From positions 1-64,000 of the forward strand of contig CAYMEX010000011.1 of the NCBI GenBank assembly GCA_964389525.1: a stretch of DNA of 64,000 nucleotides. The letters are read 5' to 3'. A model generated the notes under the pieces. The model was not told the origin of the DNA. It ran no database searches and worked only from the letters and a program-made list of their open reading frames with translations. This DNA comes from JAFLTL01 sp964389525. Lineage in GTDB: Bacteria > Bacteroidota > Bacteroidia > Bacteroidales > Muribaculaceae. This document shows positions 54,708-63,256 of this stretch, one piece after another. The position numbers and the translations under genes were made by a program. Every line of letters begins with the position of its first letter. Positions within the stretch are counted from its first letter, which is position 1.

Positions 54708-54983
54708 ATGGCAACGACTAAGTTTTACTTCGACATACGCTCTCCTCGAAAGGATGGCACAGGCGCACTCAAGCTCGCAATTACAAAAAATCAAAATACC
54801 TTTATTTATTTCTTCAAGTACTCTTCAAATGCTCTGAAAATTATTGTAAAAAAATATTTGTTGCCAACTTTTTTATTCTCGAATTTATTTGTATTTTTGA
54901 ATCTGTCTTTGGAATCAGTTTTAAAAACCGTTTCTAAAACACACTACAAACATATTTATCAAATTCATAATATGACAGAATAA
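54708..54983 (+). pseudogene. truncated tyrosine recombinase (integrase N-terminus only)
   Basis: The frame from ATG 54708 begins MATTKFYFDIRSPRKDGTG and continues ALKLAITKNQNT, typical of the arm-DNA-binding domain of Bacteroidetes tyrosine recombinases. After about 27-30 residues the likeness stops and an unrelated hydrophobic, AT-rich tail (FFKYSSNALKIIV...) runs to a stop at 54983. The core-binding and catalytic domains (R, HxxR, Y) are gone, presumably through an internal deletion near 54800. Intact members are about 400 aa. Confidence 0.75.
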
Positions 54984-55001
54984 ACCTTAACCCGATATCA
55001 C

Positions 55002-56109
55002 ATGGACTTCAAAGACTCGCTACTTCAACTGTCAGAGCGCATAGAAAAGCTCAAAGACAACATTCAGACAGAAGAGGCTACAAAAAACGCATTTATAATG
55101 CCTATGATTGCTGCTCTTGGATATGATTAACCCACTTGAAGTTGTACCCGAACTCGACTGCGACATTACCAAAAAGAAAGGTGAAAAGATCGACTATGCT
55201 ATTATGAAAGATAGCGCAGCTGCAATGTTGGTCGAATGTAAACATTGGAAACAAGACCTGACACTGCATGACACTCAGCTTAAACGATATTTTGTTGCAT
55301 CTAACGCTCGTTTTGGCATTCTAACTAATGGAATAGAGTATCGATTTTATACCGATCTTGAGAAGCAAAACATAATGGACGAAAGGCCATTTATGGTCGT
55401 AAACCTACTTGACCTCTCGGATGCGGATGTGGAACAACTTAAAAAGTTCCATAAATCATATTATAATGAAGAGGATATTCTTAGTACGACTCAGGAGTTA
55501 AAATACACTACTGAGCTGAGCGGCATTTTGACAACTGAGTTTAATACGCCTTCTATAGAGTTTGTGAAATTCTTTACAAAACAAGTCTACGAGGGGCAAG
55601 TTAATCAAAAAATCGTAGACCAATTTACGCCCCTTATCAAAAAGGCCATAACAACCATTATTAACGACACTATTACAGATCGCCTTGGACTGGCGATAAA
55701 AAACTCCAAAGAAGAAATTGCACCAGTTGATTCTGCTCCAGCCATTCCAACAACCGAAAAAGAATCGCAAAATCTCCCTGACGGAGTTGTATTTCAAAGC
55801 GAAGACGGCTCTATCATTACCACACAAGAAGAGATCGATAGCTACCTTATTGTAAAGGCAATTCTCCGTCCTGTTATCGATGTTTCAAGGGTTTACTATC
55901 GAGACGCACAAAGCTACTTCGCGATACTTCTCGATGACAATAATCGTAAACCGATATGTCGTATGATCCTCAATCGCAAGTCCGTTAAATACATCGTATT
56001 ATTTGATGAGAATAAAGCTGAAACAAAATACACAATTCAGTCACTCGATGATATTTATAACTTCACCGATCAGATTAGAGATACTGTATTGCGCTATATT
56101 AACAAATAA
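55002..56109 (+). pseudogene. HsdR N-terminal (type I restriction) nuclease-like gene, frameshifted
   Basis: Two frames make one gene. Frame 1 from 55002 gives MDFKDSLLQLSERIEKLKDN and continues to ...MIAALGYD, then stops at 55128. Frame 2 goes on as INPLEVVPELDCDI, and reads to 56109. Family members run GYD-x-x-NP here, so about five bases are missing. The nuclease core is intact: PELDCDI, then GEKIDYAI and AAMLVECKHW, a PD-(D/E)xK arrangement. The total of ~370 aa is far shorter than HsdR: there is no helicase. Translation could restart at ATG 55123, but that would lose the N-terminal helices. Its stop overlaps the next start. Confidence 0.75.
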
Positions 56110-56687
56110 TGAACAACACCCTCGACCTCTCGTCCGGAGTAGGAGAAAGCAAAAGAGTCAATGTAGATAATTTTAGCGAAAAGTATTTATCTGTAACGGA
56201 CATTGCATTAGCTAAAAACATCACAAAAGCGATCCTAAGTGGTGCTAAATACATACTTGTAGATCTATCTCTGATAAATGAGCTTGACCGAAAGCTTGCA
56301 GACCAAAAAAGAACAGAAGCGATATTACAAAAAACAGCCCACCTGAACAATATAGGCATTGAAGCAGAAAAAGAGGGTAGGATTGCGGATGCAATTGAAG
56401 CTTATGAGGAAAACATCGCTACAGGTCAACGCGCACTACACGCTTACGACAGGCTGCGTATCTTGTATCATCGAGCAAAAGATTACAATAACGAGATCCG
56501 AGTTATAAAGCGCATGATCGAAGTCAACGATATTGATCCAACAGACGAAAGTGCATGGTGGATAAAGCAGCTCAGAAAAGCAGAGGCACTGCTCGCTAAA
56601 ACAACTCATAAAAAGAGCAAAAACAAAGCTCCTGTCGCTCCTACAAAAACGCCCGATAAACCGATAAATATTTTTTGGACTGACTAA
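56109..56687 (+). CDS. unknown protein with TPR-like helical repeats
   Basis: 192 aa, not recognised. Residues ~80-155 have a TPR-like pattern (LNNIGIEAEKEGRIADAIEAYEENIATGQRALHAYDRLRILYHRA split over paired helices). The first ~75 residues are of unknown fold, and the C-terminus is a Lys-rich linker ending in PINIFWTD. The start overlaps the stop of the nuclease gene (TAATG), so both were translated together. AT-rich and different in codon use from the chromosome. Possibly the partner of the nuclease-like protein. Confidence 0.7.
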   Translation: MNNTLDLSSGVGESKRVNVDNFSEKYLSVTDIALAKNITKAILSGAKYILVDLSLINELDRKLADQKRTEAILQKTAHLNNIGIEAEKEGRIADAIEAYEENIATGQRALHAYDRLRILYHRAKDYNNEIRVIKRMIEVNDIDPTDESAWWIKQLRKAEALLAKTTHKKSKNKAPVAPTKTPDKPINIFWTD

Positions 56688-56700
56688 AATTAAAACAACA

Positions 56701-57438
56701 ATGAACACCACCAAAACCCTCCTTGCCGCAATCGCGGTGGTTATCGCATCGTCAAGTTGCGAAAGCAATATGGAAAAGATATTGCGAGACAATGTAGAAT
56801 CTCGGTTTAAAGGTATTGACGTTAAATATAAATTAATGTCAGTTCTGCCAAATGATACTGTTACAGCAACAAAAAGAGTGAAAGCGTTGGAGGCTGAGAT
56901 CGGATGGTTAAAAGGTATATGCGACACTCTCTCATACGATGGTTTTAGAGGGCTGCGAAATCAGGAGTTTAAAGTATTTAGGAGCGACTCTACTTATGAG
57001 GATAAAATCATGTATGGAGAGTATAAAGATGCGTCGCCATGGTGCACCGAGCTTAGGGAACGAACCGAAACAGCAGACTCCATCCTCGCAAACTGGAACA
57101 CTATCAATTCCGACTCATGGGAGATTGCATCATTTGTCGGATGGGCAACTATACGTTATGTGCAGTTTTATAATAATCGGCCTCACGAATGGTATCAAAA
57201 AGCAATAGAGGAACTTTCTGAATCAAAATCAAAATACGAAGAATTGAAAGAGATTAGTTCCGCTCCGACCGACAGTGTTGTATATTATACATATACTCAC
57301 AAATATTCCATCTATAATCCCGCAATTGAGAAAAGAGTAAATATGATTGACTCAGTTGCAATATCTCCTGATGATATAATATTGGGAAGTGAAACATCGG
57401 TAGATTTAGAACAAGCTCTAAAGACATTGTTTGAGTAA
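56701..57438 (+). CDS. unknown lipoprotein in the integrated element
   Basis: 245 aa. N-terminus TLLAAIAVVIASSSCESN looks like a signal with lipobox-like Ser-Ser-Ser-Cys, so probably lipidated. The rest is charged and mainly helical, with ERTETADSILANWNTI and KAIEELSESKSKYEELKE (coiled-coil-like). No known domain. 13 nt after the TPR-like gene; cargo of the element. Confidence 0.7.
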   Translation: MNTTKTLLAAIAVVIASSSCESNMEKILRDNVESRFKGIDVKYKLMSVLPNDTVTATKRVKALEAEIGWLKGICDTLSYDGFRGLRNQEFKVFRSDSTYEDKIMYGEYKDASPWCTELRERTETADSILANWNTINSDSWEIASFVGWATIRYVQFYNNRPHEWYQKAIEELSESKSKYEELKEISSAPTDSVVYYTYTHKYSIYNPAIEKRVNMIDSVAISPDDIILGSETSVDLEQALKTLFE

Positions 57439-57455
57439 ACCAACTCTCCTCTACA

Positions 57456-57860
57456 ATGAATACCCGACTAAGACAGATCATCGACTATAAGACCGGCGGG
57501 TGTCAAAAGATATTCGCCGAAATGATGGGATGGTCGCCGCAATACATCTATCGACTCTTAACTTAAAAGGAGATAGCGGCATCGGCATACGTCCCATTGT
57601 CGCGATCCTTGAGAAGTTTCCCTACATAATAAATGCCCGATGGCTGCTTATCGGTGAGGGCATGATGGTTTCTATCGGTATCGATAAAGCCAAAGCCTAC
57701 CTCATGTCGCGCTTACACTCAAAAAGTATATGACCGCCATGTCCAATCGAGGAATTGAATCAACTAAATTTTCCAACAGAGAAGATCGATGAATTAGAGG
57801 CAAAGTTTACTTGTCGTCAGGATCTCATCAACGCCGCAATACAACGATCGGCCGGACCAT
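57456..57860 (+). pseudogene. frameshifted helix-turn-helix-type gene
   Basis: Frame from ATG 57456 reads MNTRLRQIIDYKTGGCQKIF then AEMMGWSPQYIYRLLT and stops at 57564. The next frame continues KGDSGIGIRPIVAILEKFP, NARWLLIGEGMMVSIG and KAKAYLMSRL to 57733. A third reads EKIDELEAKF and CRQDLINAAIQRSAG up to the att repeat. Together these resemble one XRE-like DNA-binding protein of Bacteroides mobile elements, broken at least twice and cut by attR. Confidence 0.65.
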
Positions 57861-57934
57861 GGGTCGCGAGTTCGAGCCTCGTTTACCGCTCAAACTTTAA
57901 TCGGCGTAAGGATCAATAACTTACGCCGATTTTT
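57861..57934 (+). repeat. attR: duplicated tRNA-Gly 3' end plus terminator
   Basis: Second copy of the 74-bp repeat; the tRNA part is only the last 30 nt, so no functional tRNA here. It marks the right end of the element. Confidence 0.9.
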
Positions 57935-58120
57935 ATTTCTGCTTAGGTTGATTCTTGAGCCTAAATTTGCCCCCCCCAAAAAGGCCAAAGACTGGCAATT
58001 ATGGATGCTGATGCGCTCCTACTAATAAAAGCACCAGCATAAACAAACAACAATTACAATTGGCAGCATCATTTAATCTACTGATTATTTCGCCGTTTTA
58101 TTATTTATTTGTATTTTTAT

Positions 58121-58411
58121 ATGATTATGACAAAGAATCTTCAGATACAGGCATTCAACAACCGTAAGGTCAGAACAGTCTGGGACAACGACAAAGAAGA
58201 ATGGTATTTCTCAGTAGTAGATGTTGTGGGCATATTAACAGACAGTTCAAGCCCTAACACATATTGGAAAGTACTGAAAAACAGGCTTAAAAAGGAGGGA
58301 AATGAAACCGTTACAAATTGTAACCAGTTGAAACTTCTTGCCGCAGGGAGAACATACACACGCAGTCGAATACAAAATTCCATGAACAGAAACAAGATGA
58401 TTTTAAAAAAG
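58121..58411 (+). pseudogene. BRO-N domain fragment
   Basis: From ATG 58121 or 58127 the frame reads TKNLQIQAFNNRKVRTVWDN, then EEWYFSVVDVVGILTDSS and NETVTNCNQLKLLAA, the start of a BRO-family (phage antirepressor-like) protein common in Bacteroidetes. The family likeness ends at about 58345, and the frame runs on without a stop into the lipoprotein below. The upstream stretch 57935-58120 holds a C8 tract and AT-rich sequence, no gene. Confidence 0.65.
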
Positions 58412-58756
58412 ATGAGAAAAACTGCCAGGTGGGGATGCGGGATTACGATGGCTATTGTCATGGCCGCATGTAATGGCAGCGATATCGCCGGTGAATGGGT
58501 TGAACCCATCCCCGGCATGGAGGATCAGATACAAGGCATCAGCCTGAATGCCGACGGCACGGCATCGTCCATCAATATGGCGACTCTGCAATATGAGACA
58601 TGGAAACGCGAAGGAGACAACCTCATACTGTCGGGCAAAAGCATCGGAAACGGGCAGACAATATCGTTCTCCGACACTCTGCTGATCAAGAATCTCACAG
58701 ACGAGGAAATGTCGCTGACAAGAGGCGAAGTGACCATCACGTATCGCAAAAGATAG
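58412..58756 (+). CDS. lipocalin-like lipoprotein
   Basis: 114 aa from ATG 58412. Signal with lipobox IVMAAC, then DIAGEWVEPIPGMEDQ, a Gly-x-Trp opening as in lipocalin-like lipoproteins, NMATLQYETWKREGDNLIL and SGKSIGNGQTISFSDTL. Starts at 58382 and 58397 are also possible. The frame is open upstream into the BRO-N fragment, so its native promoter seems to have been replaced by the fragment; whether it is expressed is unclear. GC content here returns to the chromosomal level. Confidence 0.7.
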   Translation: MRKTARWGCGITMAIVMAACNGSDIAGEWVEPIPGMEDQIQGISLNADGTASSINMATLQYETWKREGDNLILSGKSIGNGQTISFSDTLLIKNLTDEEMSLTRGEVTITYRKR

Positions 58757-58839
58757 TAATTCGGCATCATAATAAAGAGAAACCTGAAATAAGTCTCTCT
58801 TCTTAATTATAAGCCCTCATTACTCAAATAGACACAAAA

Positions 58840-59976
58840 TCAATCAATTATAGGAGTTGCGGCCAGGCGCGGCGAGGATGACTGCGTGCCGAGAAGCCAA
58901 CGGCCACCGGGGACGCGTGAAAGGATCCAGGATGTGACGAGGCTGGAGAGGAACGTAGTCACGGCAATGGCGGGAATGGCTGCAACCGTAGGAAGCGCTA
59001 ATGTGTCTTTGAACACAATCACCCACGGATAAAGCCAGAAGATGTGCATGAGATACATGCCATAGGTGAGGTTGGAGACCTCGACCACCTGCGCCGAAAC
59101 CTTGTGCTGAGGGATGGCAGTGAAGACAAGAAACACTCCTGCGGTAAGCGCCAGTACGTTTATCGTGCAGAATGACCATCCGATCTCAAGAACGGGTGTC
59201 GCGATCTTAATGCCGGGCTCGGCCTGAACATAGAACGAGAGTATTGTGGCAACAGCTCCGACAATGGCAAGTGGCAGGCCTACGGCCAAGCGCTTACGAG
59301 CCGACCATGAAAGATGTACTCTCACATAATGGGCGAGTATGAGGTAGCCGAGATAACCGGAGAAATACCAAAGCATGTGGTATTCGTTCCAGAAGCACTG
59401 GCCCCACACTTCTCCGCTGAAACGGTTGAGATAGGGAATGCAGGTAGAAAGTGCAAAGATCCAGATGAAGAGGCGCTCTTCGCGAGCAGATACCTTACTG
59501 AGCCAGGGCGATATGATCGGGATAAAGAGATAAAGACCGATAAGCGGATACATGAACCAGAAATGACCGGCAAGAGTCGGGAAGTTGAGCAGGAGGCGGC
59601 GTATGTCGGTCATCGAGGTTGCTGCATCTATCTGCCCCCATAGCATTGGGAGGGTCGAATATAAAACCATGAAGATGAACAGCGCGGGAAGGATCCTTAT
59701 GGCACGACGTCTGTAGAAGGTAAACGCCGACTGCCCCTCGCGCATCGGCACGAGAAGGAATGCCGAGACCATCATGAACAAAGGAACGGACATGCGTGAG
59801 AATCCGTCGTAGAGCGACACCCACAAACGATCGGAGGCGTTGGAGAGCATCGAGACAGGCCCGGCCATCTCACCTGAGGCCGCGCCATAAAAGTTTTCGC
59901 TCGAATGCACGAGCATGACAAGAAAGCACGCAAAGATGCGCAGATAGTCAAGAAATGCGATACGCTTTATCTCCAT
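58840..59976 (-). CDS. acyltransferase 3 family membrane protein
   Basis: 378 aa with ten or so membrane helices. N-terminal IAFLDYLRIFACFLVMLVHS carries the family His, followed by SRMSVPLFMMVSAFLL and RRRAIRILPALFIF with Arg residues. Members (OafA, NodX type) add acyl groups to surface sugars or other envelope molecules. Convergent with the lipocalin-like gene, not in an operon; acceptor unknown. Confidence 0.9.
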   Translation of the reverse strand: MEIKRIAFLDYLRIFACFLVMLVHSSENFYGAASGEMAGPVSMLSNASDRLWVSLYDGFSRMSVPLFMMVSAFLLVPMREGQSAFTFYRRRAIRILPALFIFMVLYSTLPMLWGQIDAATSMTDIRRLLLNFPTLAGHFWFMYPLIGLYLFIPIISPWLSKVSAREERLFIWIFALSTCIPYLNRFSGEVWGQCFWNEYHMLWYFSGYLGYLILAHYVRVHLSWSARKRLAVGLPLAIVGAVATILSFYVQAEPGIKIATPVLEIGWSFCTINVLALTAGVFLVFTAIPQHKVSAQVVEVSNLTYGMYLMHIFWLYPWVIVFKDTLALPTVAAIPAIAVTTFLSSLVTSWILSRVPGGRWLLGTQSSSPRLAATPIID

Positions 59977-60132
59977 CGTCTGAAATATGAACCGAAGTGA
60001 TTTAAATTAAAAACATGAATCATGAAGTGGAATGAACGAGGCAGTTTAAATCACTTCATTGTTAATTATTACAAAGATAGGTTTTTTCCTATAAGTTGGC
60101 CAAAAACGACATTGTTTCGGAGGAATTTTTTA

Positions 60133-60140
60133 TAATTTTG
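60133..60140 (+). promoter_or_regulatory. -7 promoter element for the TPR/PD40 gene
   Basis: TAATTTTG, a full TAnnTTTG match, 26 nt before the start; TTG about 20 nt upstream is a plausible -33. Confidence 0.5.
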
Positions 60141-60165
60141 CGTACAGACTAAACTATACGAAGTA

Positions 60166-61578
60166 ATGACACGACGTCTCATCATACTTATCACCGTGGC
60201 AGCCACATGGTTTGCAGCTGCCGCCCAGGCAACTCTCGATGAAGCCAAGCAGCTGGTGGAAAGCGGCGATCTCGATGCCGCCATACCGATGCTTGAAGAA
60301 CTCGCATCTGCCTCGCCTAAAAAGGGTGAGATAAATCTGTTGCTCGGCACGGCCCTGTTCTATCATAGGGATTATGCCGGTGCCAAAGAACAGTGGGAAG
60401 CCGCTCTGAAAAAGAAAGAGAATCTCGCCAACCTCAAGCTGGCCGAACTCGCTCTGCTGCAATACAAGACTGAAGACGCTGAAGAATATGTGGAGACCTA
60501 TCGCAGCGGCCTGAAACGAGGCAAGAGAGTGCTTGCTGAAGATGTGTCGGGTGATATAGACGACCGTATAGACCGTGTGAGCGCCATGCTTGACCGTGTT
60601 GAAAAACTCGTGATAATCGACAGCATCAATGTCGATGCCGAGATTTTCTTCCGCCAGTATGGTCTCGCCAAGAGCACAGGCCGCTTCCTCTCGCCCGCCG
60701 AGGCATTCAACGGGTCGCTCCCCGCAGCCGAGCCGACAGTCGTCTTCGAGACCGGCGACGGCCGCGAGCGTCTTTGGGCCGTACAGAACGAGGACAACAA
60801 TTTCGAGCTGGTAAGCGCGGGACCTCTGTACGGCGGCAAATGGGATCAGCCCAGCCCGCTCGGCAACCATCTGAATGAAGGTGGCGACGCCAACTATCCG
60901 TTTCTGATGAGCGACGGCATGACTCTCTACTTCGCCAACGACGGCGAGAACTCACTCGGCGGACTCGACATCTTCATCACACGCCGCGACGGCGACAGCT
61001 TCCTGCAGCCTACCAACGTCGGCCTGCCGTACAACTCCCCCGACAACGACTACATGCTGGCAATCGACGAGGTGAAAGGCATAGGCTGGTGGGCGACCGA
61101 CCGCAACCACATCCCCGACATGGTGACAATCTATGTGTTCCTGCCGTCGGACATGCGCGTCAATTATCCCACCGACAGCCCCGATCTCGCAGAACGCGCC
61201 CGCATCACGTCGTATCGCGACACCTGGGAAGAGGGCAAAGACTACAGCGACCTTATCGCGCTTGCCCGCAAAGGATCGGCCGCCGAGACCGGCGAGGGTC
61301 AGGCGACTCCGCATTTCGCGCTTTCGGTGCCCGGCCGCGGAACACTCACCTCGCTCCAGGAGTTCAAAAACACCCGCGCCCGTGGCCTCGCCAAACAGTG
61401 GCTCGACCAGCGCGCACAGTTTGACCGCAAAAAAGAGGAACTCGCCAAACTGAGGGAACGCTACCGCAAGGGCGACCAGTCGGTATCGGCCAAAATAACC
61501 GACGGCGAAGCAGCAATAGAGGCAATGCGCAACCAGCTCACCCAGCTCGCATCGCAGGCGGCCGAAGCGGAGCGCTGA
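60166..61578 (+). CDS. exported TPR and PD40/WD40-like repeat protein
   Basis: 470 aa. Signal peptide ends at AAAQA. Residues ~22-110 are TPR-like (LVESGDLDAAIPMLEELASA, LALLQYKTEDAEEYV). Residues ~220-310 hold PD40-type strands: FLMSDGMTLYFANDGENSLG, GGLDIFITRR. The C-terminus is a charged coiled coil (RKKEELAKLRERYRKGD). Similar periplasmic proteins occur across Bacteroidetes (some linked to OmpA/Por-type complexes); there is no OmpA domain here. Function unknown. Confidence 0.78.
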   Translation: MTRRLIILITVAATWFAAAAQATLDEAKQLVESGDLDAAIPMLEELASASPKKGEINLLLGTALFYHRDYAGAKEQWEAALKKKENLANLKLAELALLQYKTEDAEEYVETYRSGLKRGKRVLAEDVSGDIDDRIDRVSAMLDRVEKLVIIDSINVDAEIFFRQYGLAKSTGRFLSPAEAFNGSLPAAEPTVVFETGDGRERLWAVQNEDNNFELVSAGPLYGGKWDQPSPLGNHLNEGGDANYPFLMSDGMTLYFANDGENSLGGLDIFITRRDGDSFLQPTNVGLPYNSPDNDYMLAIDEVKGIGWWATDRNHIPDMVTIYVFLPSDMRVNYPTDSPDLAERARITSYRDTWEEGKDYSDLIALARKGSAAETGEGQATPHFALSVPGRGTLTSLQEFKNTRARGLAKQWLDQRAQFDRKKEELAKLRERYRKGDQSVSAKITDGEAAIEAMRNQLTQLASQAAEAER

Positions 61579-61669
61579 CGCAAGGCACTCCTCTACTCCC
61601 CCCCCCGCCCTCCCCTCTCATCTTATCACACTTCCACGACCTGACAATCTTTTATCATCATTTTTTTCT

Positions 61670-63124
61670 GTGCAAACACTACTCATAGCCCTCGCAGTGC
61701 TTATTGCGGGATATTTCATCTACGGAACATTCATCGCACGCATAGCCGGCGTCGACCCAAGCCGCACGACACCGGCCTACAGCCGTCGCGACAATGTGGA
61801 CTTCATGCCGATGCCCACCTGGAAAGTATTTCTCATACAGTTTCTCAACATCGCGGGCCTCGGGCCTATCTTCGGCGCGATCATGGGCATCATGTTCGGT
61901 CCGGCAGCATTTCTCTGGATCGTATTCGGAACAATCTTCGCCGGTGCGGTGCATGACTTCTGCGCGGCATTCATCTCGCTGCGATCTGACGGCCTGTCAC
62001 TGCCCCAGATAATCGGCAACCAGCTCGGCAACAGGGTAAAGAAGGTGATGAACGTGCTCACGATACTGCTTATGATACTTGTAGCGGCCGTGTTTGTGCT
62101 TAACCCTGCCGACATAATCGCCGGCATGACTCCCGACTATCTTGACAGAACGGTATGGATCGCGGCAATCTTCATCTACTACATGCTCGCTACGCTGCTT
62201 CCGATCGACAAGCTCATAGGCAACCTGTATCCGGTCTTCGGATTCGCTCTGCTGTTTATGGCTCTCGGCATACTTGCCGTCCTGATTTTCGGCGACTACA
62301 ATCTGACAGCAGGGTGGGAAGAAGGGCTCGGCAACCGCTATATGGCAGCCGGACGCGACACGCACCCTATCTTCCCTATGATGTTTGTGTCGATAGCATG
62401 CGGCGCAATCTCGGGATTTCACGCCACCCAGTCGCCTATGATGGCCCGATGCCTTAAAAACGAGCGACTGGCGCAACCGGTGTTTTACGGCGCAATGGTA
62501 GCCGAGGGTATCGTGGCTCTGATATGGGCCGCGGCGGCCATCGCCTTTACCGGTGGATATGAGGAGCTTGGACAATACATGTCGGGTGGCAAAACCGCCG
62601 GTGTGCTTGTGAAAGAGATTTCGGTGAACTGGCTCGGCGCAATCGGCGGAATGCTCGCTCTGCTCGGAGTCGTAGCTGCTCCGATCACTTCGGGTGACAC
62701 GGCACTGCGGAGCGCCCGTCTTATCGCGGCCGATATCTTCAATTTCGACCAGACAAAAATATGGAGGCGCCTGCTGATCTCGCTCCCGCTCTTCGGCCTG
62801 ACATACCTGATCATGTGCATCGACTACAATGTGATGTGGCGGTATTTCGCCTGGATCAACCAGACGCTCGCCGTGTTCACTCTGTGGGCTATAACCGTGT
62901 GGCTCGCACGACAAGGGAAACTGTATGTCGTATCACTGATACCGGCACTGTTTATGACGGTGGTGTGCGTCAACTACATATTGTTCGCTCCGCGCCCCGA
63001 AGGCTTCGGACTGTCGCCGATGCTTGCGACGGGTGCCGGAATAGCCGTAGCGGCGTTTTTGCTCTTCCTGTTTATCAGGAGCCTGAACCATAAGCCAAAA
63101 AGGCTGTGTCAAAATGGGTTCTGA
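61670..63124 (+). CDS. cstA: carbon starvation protein CstA-family transporter
   Basis: 484 aa, GTG start, about 12 membrane helices. The CstA core shows GLGPIFGAIMGIMFGPAAF, WIVFGTIFAGAVHDF, CGAISGFHATQSPMMARCL and APITSGDTALRSARLI. Family members import peptides or pyruvate. The last six residues, LCQNGF, and the stop are supplied by the dispersed repeat (copy C), so the original C-terminus has been altered. A C9 tract lies 5' in the gap after the TPR gene. Confidence 0.92.
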   Translation: MQTLLIALAVLIAGYFIYGTFIARIAGVDPSRTTPAYSRRDNVDFMPMPTWKVFLIQFLNIAGLGPIFGAIMGIMFGPAAFLWIVFGTIFAGAVHDFCAAFISLRSDGLSLPQIIGNQLGNRVKKVMNVLTILLMILVAAVFVLNPADIIAGMTPDYLDRTVWIAAIFIYYMLATLLPIDKLIGNLYPVFGFALLFMALGILAVLIFGDYNLTAGWEEGLGNRYMAAGRDTHPIFPMMFVSIACGAISGFHATQSPMMARCLKNERLAQPVFYGAMVAEGIVALIWAAAAIAFTGGYEELGQYMSGGKTAGVLVKEISVNWLGAIGGMLALLGVVAAPITSGDTALRSARLIAADIFNFDQTKIWRRLLISLPLFGLTYLIMCIDYNVMWRYFAWINQTLAVFTLWAITVWLARQGKLYVVSLIPALFMTVVCVNYILFAPRPEGFGLSPMLATGAGIAVAAFLLFLFIRSLNHKPKRLCQNGF

Positions 63125-63239
63125 CATGGGAAATACCAGATCCAATTTGTGGGCGTACTGTCGCACGCCCCTACAAATCAGCATCATGTCATACAGGCGA
63201 TCAATCTTAAGTGTCGTAGGGGCGTGGGACAGTACGCCC
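63106..63239 (+). repeat. dispersed repeat copy C with an inverted second core
   Basis: Leader GTGTCAAAA..CTGACATGGGAAATACCA and core at 63151-63174, then 41 nt later an inverted core at 63216-63239 that matches 23 of 24 bases. The pair could form a long stem-loop. The leader overlaps the cstA stop codon. Confidence 0.85.
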
Positions 63240-63256
63240 AAAGTAAACATACTCTA

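Larger units (their letters stand above)
54570..57860. mobile_element. decayed integrative element in tRNA-Gly(CCC)
   Basis: 3.3 kb between the two att copies, much richer in A and T than the flanks. In order: phased TGCAC repeats, a truncated tyrosine recombinase start, a frameshifted HsdR-N nuclease gene, a TPR-like gene, a lipoprotein gene and a frameshifted DNA-binding gene. No intact integrase, relaxase or excisionase remains, so it cannot move on its own. Confidence 0.85.

Noticed and set aside
61599..61607. C9 tract before cstA as a phase-variation switch
   Set aside because: It lies right after the upstream gene's stop, away from any promoter element I can identify. The C8 tract at 57970 is in decayed DNA. 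Neither gives a regulatory reading.
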